Assembly: GCF_900105125.1 (NCBI RefSeq)
Contig: NZ_LT629750.1
Coordinates: 1,178,001 to 1,242,000 of the forward strand
Origin: Bradyrhizobium canariense
GTDB taxonomy: Bacteria; Pseudomonadota; Alphaproteobacteria; Rhizobiales; Xanthobacteraceae
Reading direction: 5' to 3'
DNA length: 64,000 nucleotides
Of the stretch, positions 55,500 to 63,887 are shown one piece after another (position 1 is the stretch's first letter; each line of letters starts with the position of its first letter). The translations under genes were made by a program, and so were the position numbers. The notes under the pieces were generated by a model. The model ran no database searches. It saw nothing but the letters and a program-made list of their open reading frames with translations, and was not told where the DNA came from.

Positions 55500-56263
55500 G
55501 CAAAGCGCGTCCTCAGAAGGAGGGCAAGCCCGGGGAGGGCTCGGGGTGGTCGCGCTGGTCTGGACGTTGTGGGCAGCACCAATCGGAGCGATCGGCTAGC
55601 CACGTCGAAAGCGTTTGGCCTGCCGCCGCGCCAACTAACGCTTTCGTGTTCCACTGTGACATGGACAACTTAAGTGTTTCTGAACGTGTACGCTATGCCA
55701 ATTGAAGGTGATGTGGCCGCCGGGCCGATAGCTTCAATCCGCAAAATACCATGCCAAGCCCGCCAATTTGGTGACAGCCTTGCTGGCTCGCTGCTTCCTT
55801 TTTGCGGTTGTCTGCTCGAGCTGGCGCAGCACGCGAACGCCATCGCAGCTAAGGTTGCCGTGCGCCCTCGCAGGGTAAAAAGCGATCAGCGCAATCGGCA
55901 ATCGCAAAACACGCGAAGGCCGCGAATCACGGTTTTCCGCCGGCTTTCAATTAAGGCGAGGATGGTTCTTTAAATCTTTGATGATTTTATGAAAGGGCCG
56001 CACACCGCCGAGCGGCCTATAGCCGGGTGCCGCGCCTTCAACCTACCCCAGGCAGCGTGCGCCCGGCTATTTGTGATCGCAGCTCTCGCCGGTCGCCTTC
56101 GTTCGCTGACCGAACGATAGATCATCGCGCCGCTCGCGATTGCTGCTTGGGCTGCGGTCAAAAGGAACCCTTAGGGGAAAATTTACCATAAATCGGCAGG
56201 CTGAATTCAGGACCGCCGCGTCGCCGAGTTGGTCGGCCAACTCTCAGTTCGCTGGGGATCAAG
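55500..56263. other. 760-base stretch without a clear gene
   Basis: A minus-strand frame at 55970-56161 (starting MTAAQAAIASGAMIYRSVSE) and a plus-strand frame at 55674-55973 are possible but unsupported. I see no promoter, repeat or RNA I can name. Confidence 0.4.
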
Positions 56264-56485
56264 ATGTTTGGCAAATGGCCTTCAGTGGCTGCCCTCAAGC
56301 AGGTCGGGAGACTCTTGGCATTATTGGCTTGTGCGATACTTCTGCCGGAGAACGCGGATGCCGCGGATCTGCGCCTGCGCATAAAGCCAACGGCCGAGCG
56401 ACACGATACGACGCCGGCGCCTGAGACACGCGAGCGGCTCTTTGAGCAGTTTTTGCGTTGGGTGAGATCGCATCAGCCCGGCTAA
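56264..56485 (+). CDS. Hypothetical exported 73-aa protein
   Basis: 73 residues. The N-terminal signal (ALKQVGRLLALLACAILLPE, ending NADA-A) is followed by a short charged mature part, DLRLRIKPTAERHDTTPAPE and LFEQFLRWVRSHQPG. No family is recognised. The signal peptide supports coding; the ribosome binding site is mediocre (gggatc). Confidence 0.5.
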   Translation: MFGKWPSVAALKQVGRLLALLACAILLPENADAADLRLRIKPTAERHDTTPAPETRERLFEQFLRWVRSHQPG

Positions 56486-56615
56486 AAAGGTGATCCGGGC
56501 GTTCTCGGAGCGATGGTGCGGCGCACGTAAAACCCGACAAGAGAGCAGGCATCCTCTGTGCAATCCAGCATGTTTCACGCCGAACAGGATGTGACGTTCC
56601 CACCGGGCTGACGCT

Positions 56616-56957
56616 CTATGGTGAGCGCGGAATTCTCGGTCCCGTCGACAGGCCCATATTACGACAATGCACATTGAGATAGCCACCGATGCGTCCGGCC
56701 AACCCCGGCATTCCCGGACGGAATTTATCGCTGGGGCCAACCATGGTTTCCGCTGTCGGGCTCGTCATCATAATGGGGTGGGTTGGGCTCCATGAGCCGT
56801 CCATATTGTAGAAAAATTCGCTGCAGTTCGGCGCAGCCTGCGCCGACGATGTCATGCCGCAGAGACCCAGACTGCCAACCAGGACAAGGCTCATCACGAC
56901 CCCTGTTCCTCGTTTGGGAGGGGGCAGGCGAAGGCTGAGGATAAAACTGTGTTGCAA
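56616..56957 (-). CDS. Hypothetical exported protein
   Basis: 113 residues from a TTG at 56957, or 92 from an ATG at 56894 that has an aggggtcg site. The longer form supplies the basic n-region (PPPKRGTG) that the signal VVMSLVLVGSLGLCGMTSSAQA needs. The mature part APNCSEFFYNMDGSWSPTHP, FRPGMPGLAGRIGGYLNVHC has two cysteines. Function is unknown. Confidence 0.6.
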   Translation of the reverse strand: MQHSFILSLRLPPPKRGTGVVMSLVLVGSLGLCGMTSSAQAAPNCSEFFYNMDGSWSPTHPIMMTSPTAETMVGPSDKFRPGMPGLAGRIGGYLNVHCRNMGLSTGPRIPRSP

Positions 56958-57033
56958 GGCCGTCTCCGTCGCTGAAATGGTGGAATATCAGCATCGGCAT
57001 ATCGCTGGCGGATTACCGCCTGATGTCAGACCT

Positions 57034-57066
57034 CCCGGGAGCAACGCTCCGCTCGTTGCTCCCGGG
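57034..57066. repeat. Perfect inverted repeat, 13-base arms
   Basis: cccgggagcaacg and cgttgctcccggg surround the loop ctccgct. A second, weaker hairpin (gcagcg...cgttgc) follows at about 57069-57088 and shares the agcg/cgtt core. It has no T-run, so a structural or repeat role is more likely than termination. Confidence 0.7.
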
Positions 57067-57250
57067 AGCAGCGAGCGAAGCGTTGCTGCGTTGCCGGCTG
57101 TCTTGGCTTGGGCCTTCGAGACCCCGCCTGAACCGAACCGTTGCTGATACGCTATCGGCTCGGCTCCTTCGGTACCGGCTGCAACGCCGTTAAAAAGCCC
57201 AGCCGGCATGAGAGGGCAGGCGGAGCTTCACAACCATGCGGGATGGTCTG

Positions 57251-57508
57251 ATGGCAAAAAAGGGAATTACGGGCCACGACGAATGGGTCGTCACGGAAGC
57301 ATTGGCGACGGCGCTGGTCGCCCTGGAACAGCTTCCGCCGAAACACCAGCCCCGCACTCATATGGACGACGTGCGGAAACTCCTGGCCGCCGGCTGTCAG
57401 CCCGGGACGGTCAACCTGCATTTGGCTCAGGCAAAGTGCAGGTTGTTCCCCGGCGTCGATCCGCTGACCATCTATCACGAATACGGCCTTGAGGACGGGC
57501 AGGGCTGA
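57251..57508 (+). CDS. Hypothetical 85-aa protein
   Basis: 85 residues from the ATG at 57251 (an ATG at 57236 would add five). The protein is well structured: ITGHDEWVVTEALATALVAL, EQLPPKHQPRTHMDDVRKLL, CQPGTVNLHLAQAKCRLFPG, LTIYHEYGLEDG. Helical, with two cysteines. No family is recognised. It is flanked by the 73-aa paralogue on the opposite strand. Confidence 0.62.
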   Translation: MAKKGITGHDEWVVTEALATALVALEQLPPKHQPRTHMDDVRKLLAAGCQPGTVNLHLAQAKCRLFPGVDPLTIYHEYGLEDGQG

Positions 57509-57555
57509 GAATTCCCTTGTCAGCGCGGCGGTCAAAACGAAATCCGAACTAAATT

Positions 57556-57777
57556 TCAGTTGGAGATACGACCGTCGCTGACTAACCAGCCGTGGACGAT
57601 GTGCCATTTGTCGCGCCCCCTTCCTTGGAACTTCAAAAGAGGCGATTGCGCGTCCTTCAGTTCAAGATAGAACTTTAGAGAGTCTCTGCCGGTTGCTTGG
57701 TCAGGCTTGATCGGCTGCGTTTTGATCCATTTTTCCCACTCGTGGATTATCAAACGCTTCGCTTCTTCGCGCTTCAT
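57556..57777 (-). CDS. 73-aa protein, paralogue of 55278-55499
   Basis: 73 residues. It begins MKREEAKRLIIHEWEKWIKT, then GRDSLKFYLELKDAQSPLLK and FQGRGRDKWHIVHGWLVSDG. It is the second copy of the family at 55278, in the same orientation, 2.1 kb apart. A good ggag site lies 6 bases before the ATG. Confidence 0.78.
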   Translation of the reverse strand: MKREEAKRLIIHEWEKWIKTQPIKPDQATGRDSLKFYLELKDAQSPLLKFQGRGRDKWHIVHGWLVSDGRISN

Positions 57778-57884
57778 AAACTGCTCCGCCGCGCCTTGCT
57801 TGAGACGGCGGCAGAGTTCCGAGCAAATGCTTACAAAATAGTTTGCTGCGACGATGAAAGTCGGCGGTAACCCACTATAGTTTC

Positions 57885-58010
57885 TTAGAAGGCGCAGCGA
57901 GAGACCGCCCGAAGGCGGTCTCTCCGGGCTTGATGAAGATTTGCCATCAAGCCGCGCATGCGCGCCGTTCTCCGCCGATCATAATCCCCAGTCACCTTGG
58001 CGCGCTTCAT
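57885..58010 (-). CDS. Candidate 41-aa Arg-rich protein
   Basis: MKRAKVTGDYDRRRTARMRG, then LMANLHQARRDRLRAVSRCA and F. Highly basic and helical. The coding sequence contains the hairpin gagaccgcc-cgaa-ggcggtctc (57900-57922) and a second pair, ggcttgatg...catcaagcc. So the same stretch might instead be a structured RNA. No clear ribosome binding site for the ATG; a GTG six codons later is an alternative. Confidence 0.38.
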   Translation of the reverse strand: MKRAKVTGDYDRRRTARMRGLMANLHQARRDRLRAVSRCAF

Positions 58011-58272
58011 CTATGCAGCACCCGCGCAGTCTGTGAAGTTAAAAAGCCGGTTGCAAACTAAGGAACAAGGATAGCGTTGCTTGTACGACACAATGGCGGG
58101 CCGCCACACAAGGCGATCTGACGTTAGATCGTCGCCAAGCGACATTGCGTAGCGAGCCGAATGACACTTAGTCCGCACGAATTGCATTTTGGTTTGACTG
58201 GACCGATGTTACACTCGTTCAGTTGGAAGTTATTTCCTGGAAGTAATTTTTGATTTTTTTAGGGAGGATATT

Positions 58273-58773
58273 ATGCGTACCGAATTTCGTCTGGCAGCAA
58301 TCGTTGCTTTCGTCTCGTTGTCGCTCATTTCCCAAGGGTTTGCAGCGAATACCAAAGCACAGCATTCCATAAAGCCTCATGAGGCCGTCATTAAATCTCA
58401 TCCTCATCGCATGGTCATTCAGGTCGATCAGGATGATCCAGCGGTTATGAATCTCGCGCTGAATAACGCAACCAATGTGATCGATTATTACCGCGCCAAG
58501 GGCGAGGACGTCGATGTGGATGTCGTTACCTATGGCCCTGGTCTGCATATGCTGCGCGCCGATACATCGCCGGTGAAGGATCGTATCAGGAATTTGAAGG
58601 ACCACGCCTTTCCCAGCAAGATTCAGTTTTCGGCGTGCAACAATACCAAGGAAGGCATGGAAAAAAAGGAAGGCCACCCGATCACCGTGGTGTCAGAGGC
58701 CGTCATCGTTCCGTCGGGCGTCGTTCGGTTAATGGAATTGCAGGAGAAGGGCTGGAGCTACGTCCGGCCGTAA
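58273..58773 (+). CDS. Exported DsrE-like protein
   Basis: 166 residues behind a strong gggagg site. The signal peptide FRLAAIVAFVSLSLISQGFA is followed by a DsrE/DsrF-type alpha/beta domain: HRMVIQVDQDDPAVMNLALN, NATNVIDYYRAKGEDVDVDV, VTYGPGLHMLRADTSPVKDR, KIQFSACNNTKEGMEKKEGH and VVPSGV-type AVIVPSGVVRLMELQEKGW. The Cys in FSACNNT is at the position used for persulfide chemistry in relatives. Periplasmic DsrE-like proteins have been linked to sulfur metabolism, but this one has no sulfur genes nearby. Its 3' end overlaps the convergent gene by 71 bases. Confidence 0.88.
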   Translation: MRTEFRLAAIVAFVSLSLISQGFAANTKAQHSIKPHEAVIKSHPHRMVIQVDQDDPAVMNLALNNATNVIDYYRAKGEDVDVDVVTYGPGLHMLRADTSPVKDRIRNLKDHAFPSKIQFSACNNTKEGMEKKEGHPITVVSEAVIVPSGVVRLMELQEKGWSYVRP

Positions 58774-59773
58774 CTGCGCTCTGTTTCTCTGGCGGTATAT
58801 TGTCTGCTGCCACAGGCGCCCATTTGCACGCCGCTTCAACTTTTCTCCGGATGGGGTCCCATCCGCCGAGCTGGAATGTGGCTTCATGGCGGGGACCGAC
58901 CCGATCGGCTACGCTAATCGTCAGTCGTGCGCCATCTGTTAACGACCGCAAAAGCCCGACGGTATCACCACTGTAGGTCGCGGTCTTTCCATCCGCGGAG
59001 GAAGTCCAAGGCGATCTAACGAAGGGTTGGTCGTTGATTTCATAGTCGACCTGAAGTTGGCCTGGACGCGGCGTGACCCATGCGCCTTCGGTATGAACCA
59101 GGAGTTCGGTGCGTTGTCCGCGACAGCGAACGGTCAGCGTGTCGGGTCCATCTTTCGTGCTCGTCGTTGCGCGGATCACGGCCCTGACCAGCGGACTATA
59201 ATCCACCGGAGACGTGGTCTCGCTCACCACCCAGTTCGGCTGTGGCTGCCTTGCGGGAATGGCGGCCGTTTTGGGGGGCATGTCTGGCCGGGCAGCCTCG
59301 ATCGGCCTGTCGCGTGGGAGGGGCGCGGGCATGGCCGACGGGACTGTCTCGGGAGTTGCCAGCAGCGTCCCATTGGGTTGATCGGCTGAGGTATCCCCAG
59401 AGGGACTTTCTAATGAACCTGTTCGAGCAGATCTCGGCTCCTCGGGCGGAACGCTCCCGGAAGAAACCTCGGGCGCCGCAGTATTAGGGAGCGGTCCTGT
59501 TCCGGCTGCTGCCGAAGATGTTTCCGGCGCCGCCAGCCCGGCCGAACTTGGGGACGGGACATGCTCCAGGCATGCAAGATGGTCATCGCGTACTTTCTGA
59601 TAACATTCAAATCGCCGAGCAGGATCATTGGCGAGGTTGGCGCAGATGCCATTTGCAAGGCGAGCTGCCTGGAAGCACGAATCCAGTCCAGTAACGCTCT
59701 CCTCCAGGGATTGAGCACAAGCGGCGCCGCCTGCAATCGAAAGCGCCATCACGATGAGCCGGGCGCCCATCAT
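58703..59773 (-). CDS. Exported protein with VasI/TagO-like C-terminus
   Basis: 356 residues. The signal peptide MGARLIVMALSIAGGAACAQ is followed by a short Cys-rich N-domain (about 25-75; SCFQAARLANGICANLANDP, CYQKVRDDHLACLEHV). A Pro/Ser-rich disordered linker (about 75-190) comes next. The C-terminal domain (about 195-310) reads like the type VI secretion accessory VasI/TagO: SPLVRAVIRATTSTKDGPDT, LTVRCRGQRTELLVHTEGAW, WTSSADGKTATYSGDTVGLL and ATFQLGGWDPI. No other T6SS genes are in the window. Its ATG overlaps the stop of the TAXI gene by 4 bases, so the two are coupled. Confidence 0.8.
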   Translation of the reverse strand: MMGARLIVMALSIAGGAACAQSLEESVTGLDSCFQAARLANGICANLANDPARRFECYQKVRDDHLACLEHVPSPSSAGLAAPETSSAAAGTGPLPNTAAPEVSSGSVPPEEPRSARTGSLESPSGDTSADQPNGTLLATPETVPSAMPAPLPRDRPIEAARPDMPPKTAAIPARQPQPNWVVSETTSPVDYSPLVRAVIRATTSTKDGPDTLTVRCRGQRTELLVHTEGAWVTPRPGQLQVDYEINDQPFVRSPWTSSADGKTATYSGDTVGLLRSLTDGARLTISVADRVGPRHEATFQLGGWDPIRRKVEAACKWAPVAADNIPPEKQSAVTAGRSSSPSPAIPLTERRPTER

Positions 59774-60786
59774 CGGCTCCCGCTTTGCCTGGTTGCACCA
59801 TCCAGCCAGGCCTGAGCGGCCGGAAAACGCTCAAGGCCGGGGACAGGTGTCGCCAGATTGAGATCCTTCCATTTGGGGTCGAAGCCGGGCGACCGCAGCT
59901 TGTCGACGCGGCCGAAAAGCTCGTCGACAAACCGCGCCACCCGATTATAGCGCGGCGAGGCAGGGCGCCAATTGAACGAAGCCAGGATTGTAGGAACCGC
60001 AATCGTGGCGATCCGTTCACCCTTGGGGATCAGGTTCGGGTAATCCGCAGAATCGAGATATGACTCGACATAGTAATCAGAAAATTTCGGACCGTATTCA
60101 ACAGGCAGGAACTTGAATCCTTCCTCCCACTTTCCTTTCACGAACGCGTCGACCGGTTTTGAAGTTACAAAGACGACGGCGGCAATCTCTCCGCGCTTCA
60201 TTTGCTCCAGCGCCGCGGGGTGCGGGATAAACATCTTCTCAACATCGAACCCAAGGCGGCTGAAAATCAGCGGGCCGGAATAAGCGGCGGCGGTGCCTTG
60301 CGTATTGAAGTTGACTTTCTTGCCGGCCAGGTCCGCGAGTGATTGAATTTCCGGTCGGACGAAGATGTGAAGTTCGGAGGGAAACAAGCTTAGTACATAA
60401 GTGATGCGCTGCTGAATTTGCGGGACCTGGGATTTGTACTCTTCGAGAGAGTCACTGTTGATAATGGCCATATCAACTCCCCTGAGATACAGGAGATCAT
60501 TGACGTTCTCGGTCGGGCCACGGGTTACGATCGGAAGAACGTGCATCGCGCCGCCATCGTTCACGACGCGTGCCATTTCTGTCGCGAAGTGAATTGGTGC
60601 GCCCTCGAGAAGACCGCCGGCCAGACCTATGGTCCAGGCGTTGAGGCGATCTCGAAGCTGAGCCTCGGTCGAGTTGTCCGACAGAGGCCGAGAGTCTCTC
60701 AACGCTCGACGAGTTTGCGCAATGCTTGAACTGCAGAGCGCAACGGCAACCAATAAAAATAAAACGACTCTCGCTACAAATTTCAT
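59770..60786 (-). CDS. TAXI-family solute-binding protein
   Basis: 338 residues from the ATG at 60786 (a second ATG at 60792; the open frame continues to 60963). The signal peptide MKFVARVVLFLLVAVALCSS is followed by a TAXI-type TRAP-associated periplasmic binding fold: IGLAGGLLEGAPIHFATEMA, RVVNDGGAMHVLPIVTRGPT, ENVNDLLYLRGVDMAIINSD, LADLAGKKVNFNTQGTAAAY and RYNRVARFVDELFGRVDKLR. It captures a small acid such as glutamate or a dicarboxylate. No TRAP membrane subunits are next to it; its partner is the VasI/TagO-like gene, an unusual pairing. Confidence 0.88.
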   Translation of the reverse strand: MKFVARVVLFLLVAVALCSSSIAQTRRALRDSRPLSDNSTEAQLRDRLNAWTIGLAGGLLEGAPIHFATEMARVVNDGGAMHVLPIVTRGPTENVNDLLYLRGVDMAIINSDSLEEYKSQVPQIQQRITYVLSLFPSELHIFVRPEIQSLADLAGKKVNFNTQGTAAAYSGPLIFSRLGFDVEKMFIPHPAALEQMKRGEIAAVVFVTSKPVDAFVKGKWEEGFKFLPVEYGPKFSDYYVESYLDSADYPNLIPKGERIATIAVPTILASFNWRPASPRYNRVARFVDELFGRVDKLRSPGFDPKWKDLNLATPVPGLERFPAAQAWLDGATRQSGSR

Positions 60787-61409
60787 CGTCATACTCAATA
60801 TAAAAACTAGGGAATGAAAGATGATATAATAACATAATTTTATCAAAAAGTTAGATCTTTCGGAAGACTGCCTTGGGACAGCGTGGCTGACATTTAGTTC
60901 TGACAACGGACTCGATGCTAACGATCGATCATGCCGGGGCGCTGCGTCACTTTCGGCGGGCACGAAGGATCATGAAAGCGCGCGAGATCGATCCGCATTT
61001 GTGGACGCAGCCGGATGAGGGGCGGCGATCGAACCACAAATCATTCGAACCTTTAGATTCGCTACGCAGACTTATTTAGTTGACCTAAATTTCGGAAGGT
61101 GCGGACGCCGACAAAGCGTTGCGTTCGAAGAGCATCGCGGAATGCCACGTAAAGCTTGCTGACATCGGTCGTTGTGATCACGCGCTAGAGCCGTCTGCCA
61201 CGGTCTGAAAATCTGATCGCGAGTGAACATCCGCTCGCTAAGCTGAGCGCCGGTGTTGCGATCGCCTTCGAATGTATCGGCTTGACGATGAAGAGGCCCC
61301 GGACGTCTAGTCCAATATCGACTTCCGTAGCTGATGACGGATTTCCGCTAGCGCGCGGCCCCGCCAATCCTGCATCGAAAGCGGGGCTTTGCGGGTGGAT
61401 CCTGCAAAC
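60787..61409. other. 620-base stretch without a clear gene
   Basis: The first 60 bases (60795-60860) are strongly AT-rich and should contain the promoter of the TAXI operon. A short frame of 35 codons from 60972 (MKAREIDPHLWTQPDEG) is possible but unsupported. The rest shows nothing I can name. Confidence 0.4.
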
Positions 61410-61652
61410 TTACTTGGAAGCGTTGGTGATCTTGTGCTCCAGATGCCCGGTCTCATGATCACGGCGGAGCTGGCTCAGCGAAGTCTCGTTCAAGTGAAGC
61501 AAAACTTCGCTCAGCTTTTCGGTTTCGGGATAGCCGGCGGCAAAGCTCTGTCCGTAAATCTTGCGCAACGTGCGTATAAGCGTGTTTCCGTGCTTGCCGC
61601 TGATTTCGCCATCCTTGTTGCGGTGGCGATTGTCGAGACCCGCTTTGCTCAT
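61410..61652 (-). CDS. Conserved-looking 80-aa basic protein
   Basis: 80 residues from the ATG at 61652 behind a gggaga site. MSKAGLDNRHRNKDGEISGK is followed by HGNTLIRTLRKIYGQSFAAG, YPETEKLSEVLLHLNETSLS and QLRRDHETGHLEHKITNASK. A compact helical protein that I recognise only as a recurring small protein in rhizobia and relatives. The composition (RHRNKDGEIS at the start) and the good start signal support it. Function is unknown. Confidence 0.75.
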   Translation of the reverse strand: MSKAGLDNRHRNKDGEISGKHGNTLIRTLRKIYGQSFAAGYPETEKLSEVLLHLNETSLSQLRRDHETGHLEHKITNASK

Positions 61653-62430
61653 GCTGCTCTCCCTTTTTCGCAGCCCGAGGCCTAGATTGTCCCTCGTGGT
61701 TCGGGAAAGCAATGGGCTTTAGTCCTGCGTCAAGCGAGCGCTCCCAAGCCTCGTGCGGCCAGCTCCCTCGCGATCCCCAAACCATCCAGCCGTGCGTTTC
61801 CGGTTTCGCGCGATGGCTCTCGAAACCTGAAAGCTCGGCGCTCTCCACAGGCGGGAAATCTGTTCCGCCCAGGGGCGTCTTGTGGTTTGGATCAAGCCTA
61901 GCTTTCTCCCGCAATCGCGCGTAAAGACCTCGTGTCGCAAGACGATGGCGCTGAAACTCTGAGCGGACTGCGGGCAGACCCGGGGGCAGTACCCGGCGCC
62001 TCCACCTTAGCAGCTTGAGCTTAAAGGTCTCATTTCGGTGAGATTGATTTTGCCGGAAGGCCGAATTCCAAAGCTGCTAAGGCGGGGGCGAACTAGGATC
62101 GATGGTCGCGAAGAAGCTCTGAATTGTGCTCGGCATGATACCGCCGTTATCGGGTCAAAAACCTAAATGCAAACGATAACGTTGCATTGAACGAAGTGCG
62201 CCTCGCGGCGTAACCGTTCGGGGTAGGTCCACCTAGCAACAGAACGGCCATCGCCGCGTCATTCCTTCGGGAGTGGCGCGGCTTTTTGTTTTCCGGCCAA
62301 TTTGCTTCCCGGCCAAGCAAGCCTGCGGAGGCCGCTTCCGCTGGCTGTGTCAGCCTGGCACCGGGTCGGCCAGAACCGTGGCTGGCATCCACTTTGCATG
62401 TGGTCATTGCCGGAGCTAGGAAAGGGCCTG
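61653..62430. other. 780-base stretch without a clear gene
   Basis: Open frames here are short, mutually overlapping and without start signals. The main feature is the stem element at 62005-62082. Confidence 0.45.
62005..62082. repeat. Long-stem element, possible structured RNA
   Basis: ccttagcagctt (62005-62016) and aagctgctaagg (62071-62082) form a perfect 12-base stem enclosing 54 bases. Inside is a hairpin (tctca-tttcgg-tgaga). A stem closing a multi-branched interior in non-coding DNA is compatible with a small RNA or a mobile palindromic element. Confidence 0.4.
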
Positions 62431-62667
62431 ATGTTCGTTACGCTTATTGCCGTTCTCTGCCATGGTCTGTCGGGAACTCCCGGCGCGTGTGTGGAAGAAA
62501 TCGTCACCGACAGCTCAAAGAGCGATATCACTCTCCAGAGTTGCATGATCCAAGGCCAGATTGGCATCGCCAAATGGATGTCGGAGCATCCGATCTACCA
62601 TGCCGATTGGACGCTCCAGCGCTATAAATGCGCGCCCGGTCACTACGAACTGCACGTCAAGGCATGA
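62431..62667 (+). CDS. Conserved-looking 78-aa protein
   Basis: 78 residues from the ATG at 62431. A weak signal (MFVTLIAVLCHGLSGTPGAC) is followed by VEEIVTDSSKSDITLQSCMI, QGQIGIAKWMSEHPIYHADW and TLQRYKCAPGHYELHVKA. Four cysteines, with the last three at spacings that suggest a disulphide-stabilised small domain. It has an aggaaagg site. I recognise the type (CMIQGQIGIAKWMSEHPIY) from bradyrhizobia without a function. Confidence 0.75.
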   Translation: MFVTLIAVLCHGLSGTPGACVEEIVTDSSKSDITLQSCMIQGQIGIAKWMSEHPIYHADWTLQRYKCAPGHYELHVKA

Positions 62668-62870
62668 CCGATGAGACCGGCTTTCCGGGCCCGCGCCATC
62701 GCGGCACAGTGCTGCGGATGGCGGCGCTGGTTCCGTGAAAGCGTAGCGTCCAACTTCAATCGACCGCCCGCGTATGGGAACAAGGGATATGCTTGAGGTT
62801 TGGAAGTCACAGAGCGTGCAAGAGACCGCCTCATCCTTTGGCTGTGGGGCAGACAGGATGAGGCGGTGAG

Positions 62871-63017
62871 TCAAGGGTCGTAATCGGCGCCGCCGCAGCC
62901 GACGAACGCAAAGTTCGAGTGTGATTCGGGCGGCTTGAGGGCGATCGGTTTGAGTGGAAAGCGGGCGATGCGCGCGGCCCTTTTCAGGATGATGAACGCG
63001 CGAGCGAACTCGATAGC
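62871..63017 (-). CDS. Candidate small protein without a standard start
   Basis: Up to 48 residues in a frame that ends RFPLKPIALKPPESHSNFAF followed by VGCGGADYDP and a stop. The frame opens after a stop at 63018 and begins AIEFARAFIILKRAARIA. Only CTG or ATC codons could start it. The sequence strongly resembles a real protein end (hydrophobic helix, basic patch, GCGGADYDP tail), so it may be a gene with a rare start or one that has lost its start. Confidence 0.33.
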   Translation of the reverse strand, partial: AIEFARAFIILKRAARIARFPLKPIALKPPESHSNFAFVGCGGADYDP

Positions 63018-63228
63018 TCACGCGGATTCAGCGCTTGCAGCGGGTCAGGATACCGATCGATCCTGCTTCCAAAACTCTGTTTGCAAGAGGAGGGGCGGTC
63101 ACAAGTTTTTTATTGCTCCGGCCACACCGTGGGGGTGCAAATCGGCGAGGGCCCCAAATCTCTATTGGGGAGGATGCTCTGGCACGATGTTCGCATCCTG
63201 ACACATCGTCTTTAGCTTTGGAGCGCAC

Positions 63229-63363
63229 ATGGGTGAAGTTGTACGATTTATCCCGAAATCTGACCTTGAGCGGGCCCGTTTAATTCGCGAAGCCCGCGCG
63301 ATCTATGAGAGCATATTCCCGTCGGCTGATCCCGTCAGCGAGCAGCGAAACCCGAAGCAGTGA
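63229..63363 (+). CDS. 44-aa conserved-type protein
   Basis: 44 residues, MGEVVRFIPKSDLERARLIR and EARAIYESIFPSADPVSEQR, ending NPKQ. A ggag site lies 6 bases before the ATG. The beginning (FIPKSDLERARLIREARAIYES) is a pattern I know as a recurrent short protein in Bradyrhizobium. Helical and charged. No function is known. Confidence 0.7.
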   Translation: MGEVVRFIPKSDLERARLIREARAIYESIFPSADPVSEQRNPKQ

Positions 63364-63683
63364 GCACTGCTCGCGGCACGAAACCGGCGATTGTCTGACG
63401 ATTCTCGCTTCAGACCGGGCAGCTCTGAAAACCTCTGAAGATTTCACGAAATCGGCGTGGGGACCGCAACGGTGCTTACGCGTCGTTGATTGCCGCTTGG
63501 CAGAGCCGTCAAAGGCGCGATCAGAGGGTGCTCAACGAAATGATGAATCAAGCCGGCGAGTGCAATAAAAATCGTGGGCCAACAGAAGTCTCACGAGGGT
63601 CGGGTGCAGGGTGTCGCTATAGGGCACGCCGATTAGATTGAGAACCGAATCGCAAATCGCTCTGGGCATGTGCGCCCGAAGGA
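63364..63683. other. 320-base stretch, nothing recognised
   Basis: No start signal, repeat or RNA motif that I can support. Confidence 0.4.
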
Positions 63684-63887
63684 TTACCTCCGATCGGTTT
63701 TTTGGGGACGCCGCAATCTCGCAAAACCTGACGGCAGCCTCGGCGTCACGCCGTTCTCCGGCGCGCTACACCATCGGCACGGAGTTCCAGTGCCACCGCA
63801 CGGGCAGGCGTGCAAACCGTCCCACGGCTTGTGAGGATGACGCTCACAGATCCAGCCGCAGTCGTCACACAGCGTACATTTCATCAA
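63684..63887 (-). CDS. Small cysteine-rich protein
   Basis: 67 residues. Cys pairs CTLCDDCGWICE, CPCGG and CRWCSA give up to eight cysteines in the first 42 residues, which suggests one or two zinc-binding knuckles. The C-terminal 25 residues are Arg/Pro-rich. Similar short proteins beginning MKCTLCDDCGW are familiar to me from Bradyrhizobium. Function is unknown. It is the last gene before the right end. Confidence 0.7.
   Translation of the reverse strand: MMKCTLCDDCGWICERHPHKPWDGLHACPCGGTGTPCRWCSAPENGVTPRLPSGFARLRRPQKTDRR

Noticed and set aside
57034..57066. Inverted repeat as terminator of a neighbouring gene
   Set aside because: No T-run on either side, and it lies upstream, not downstream, of the leftward gene at 56616-56957.
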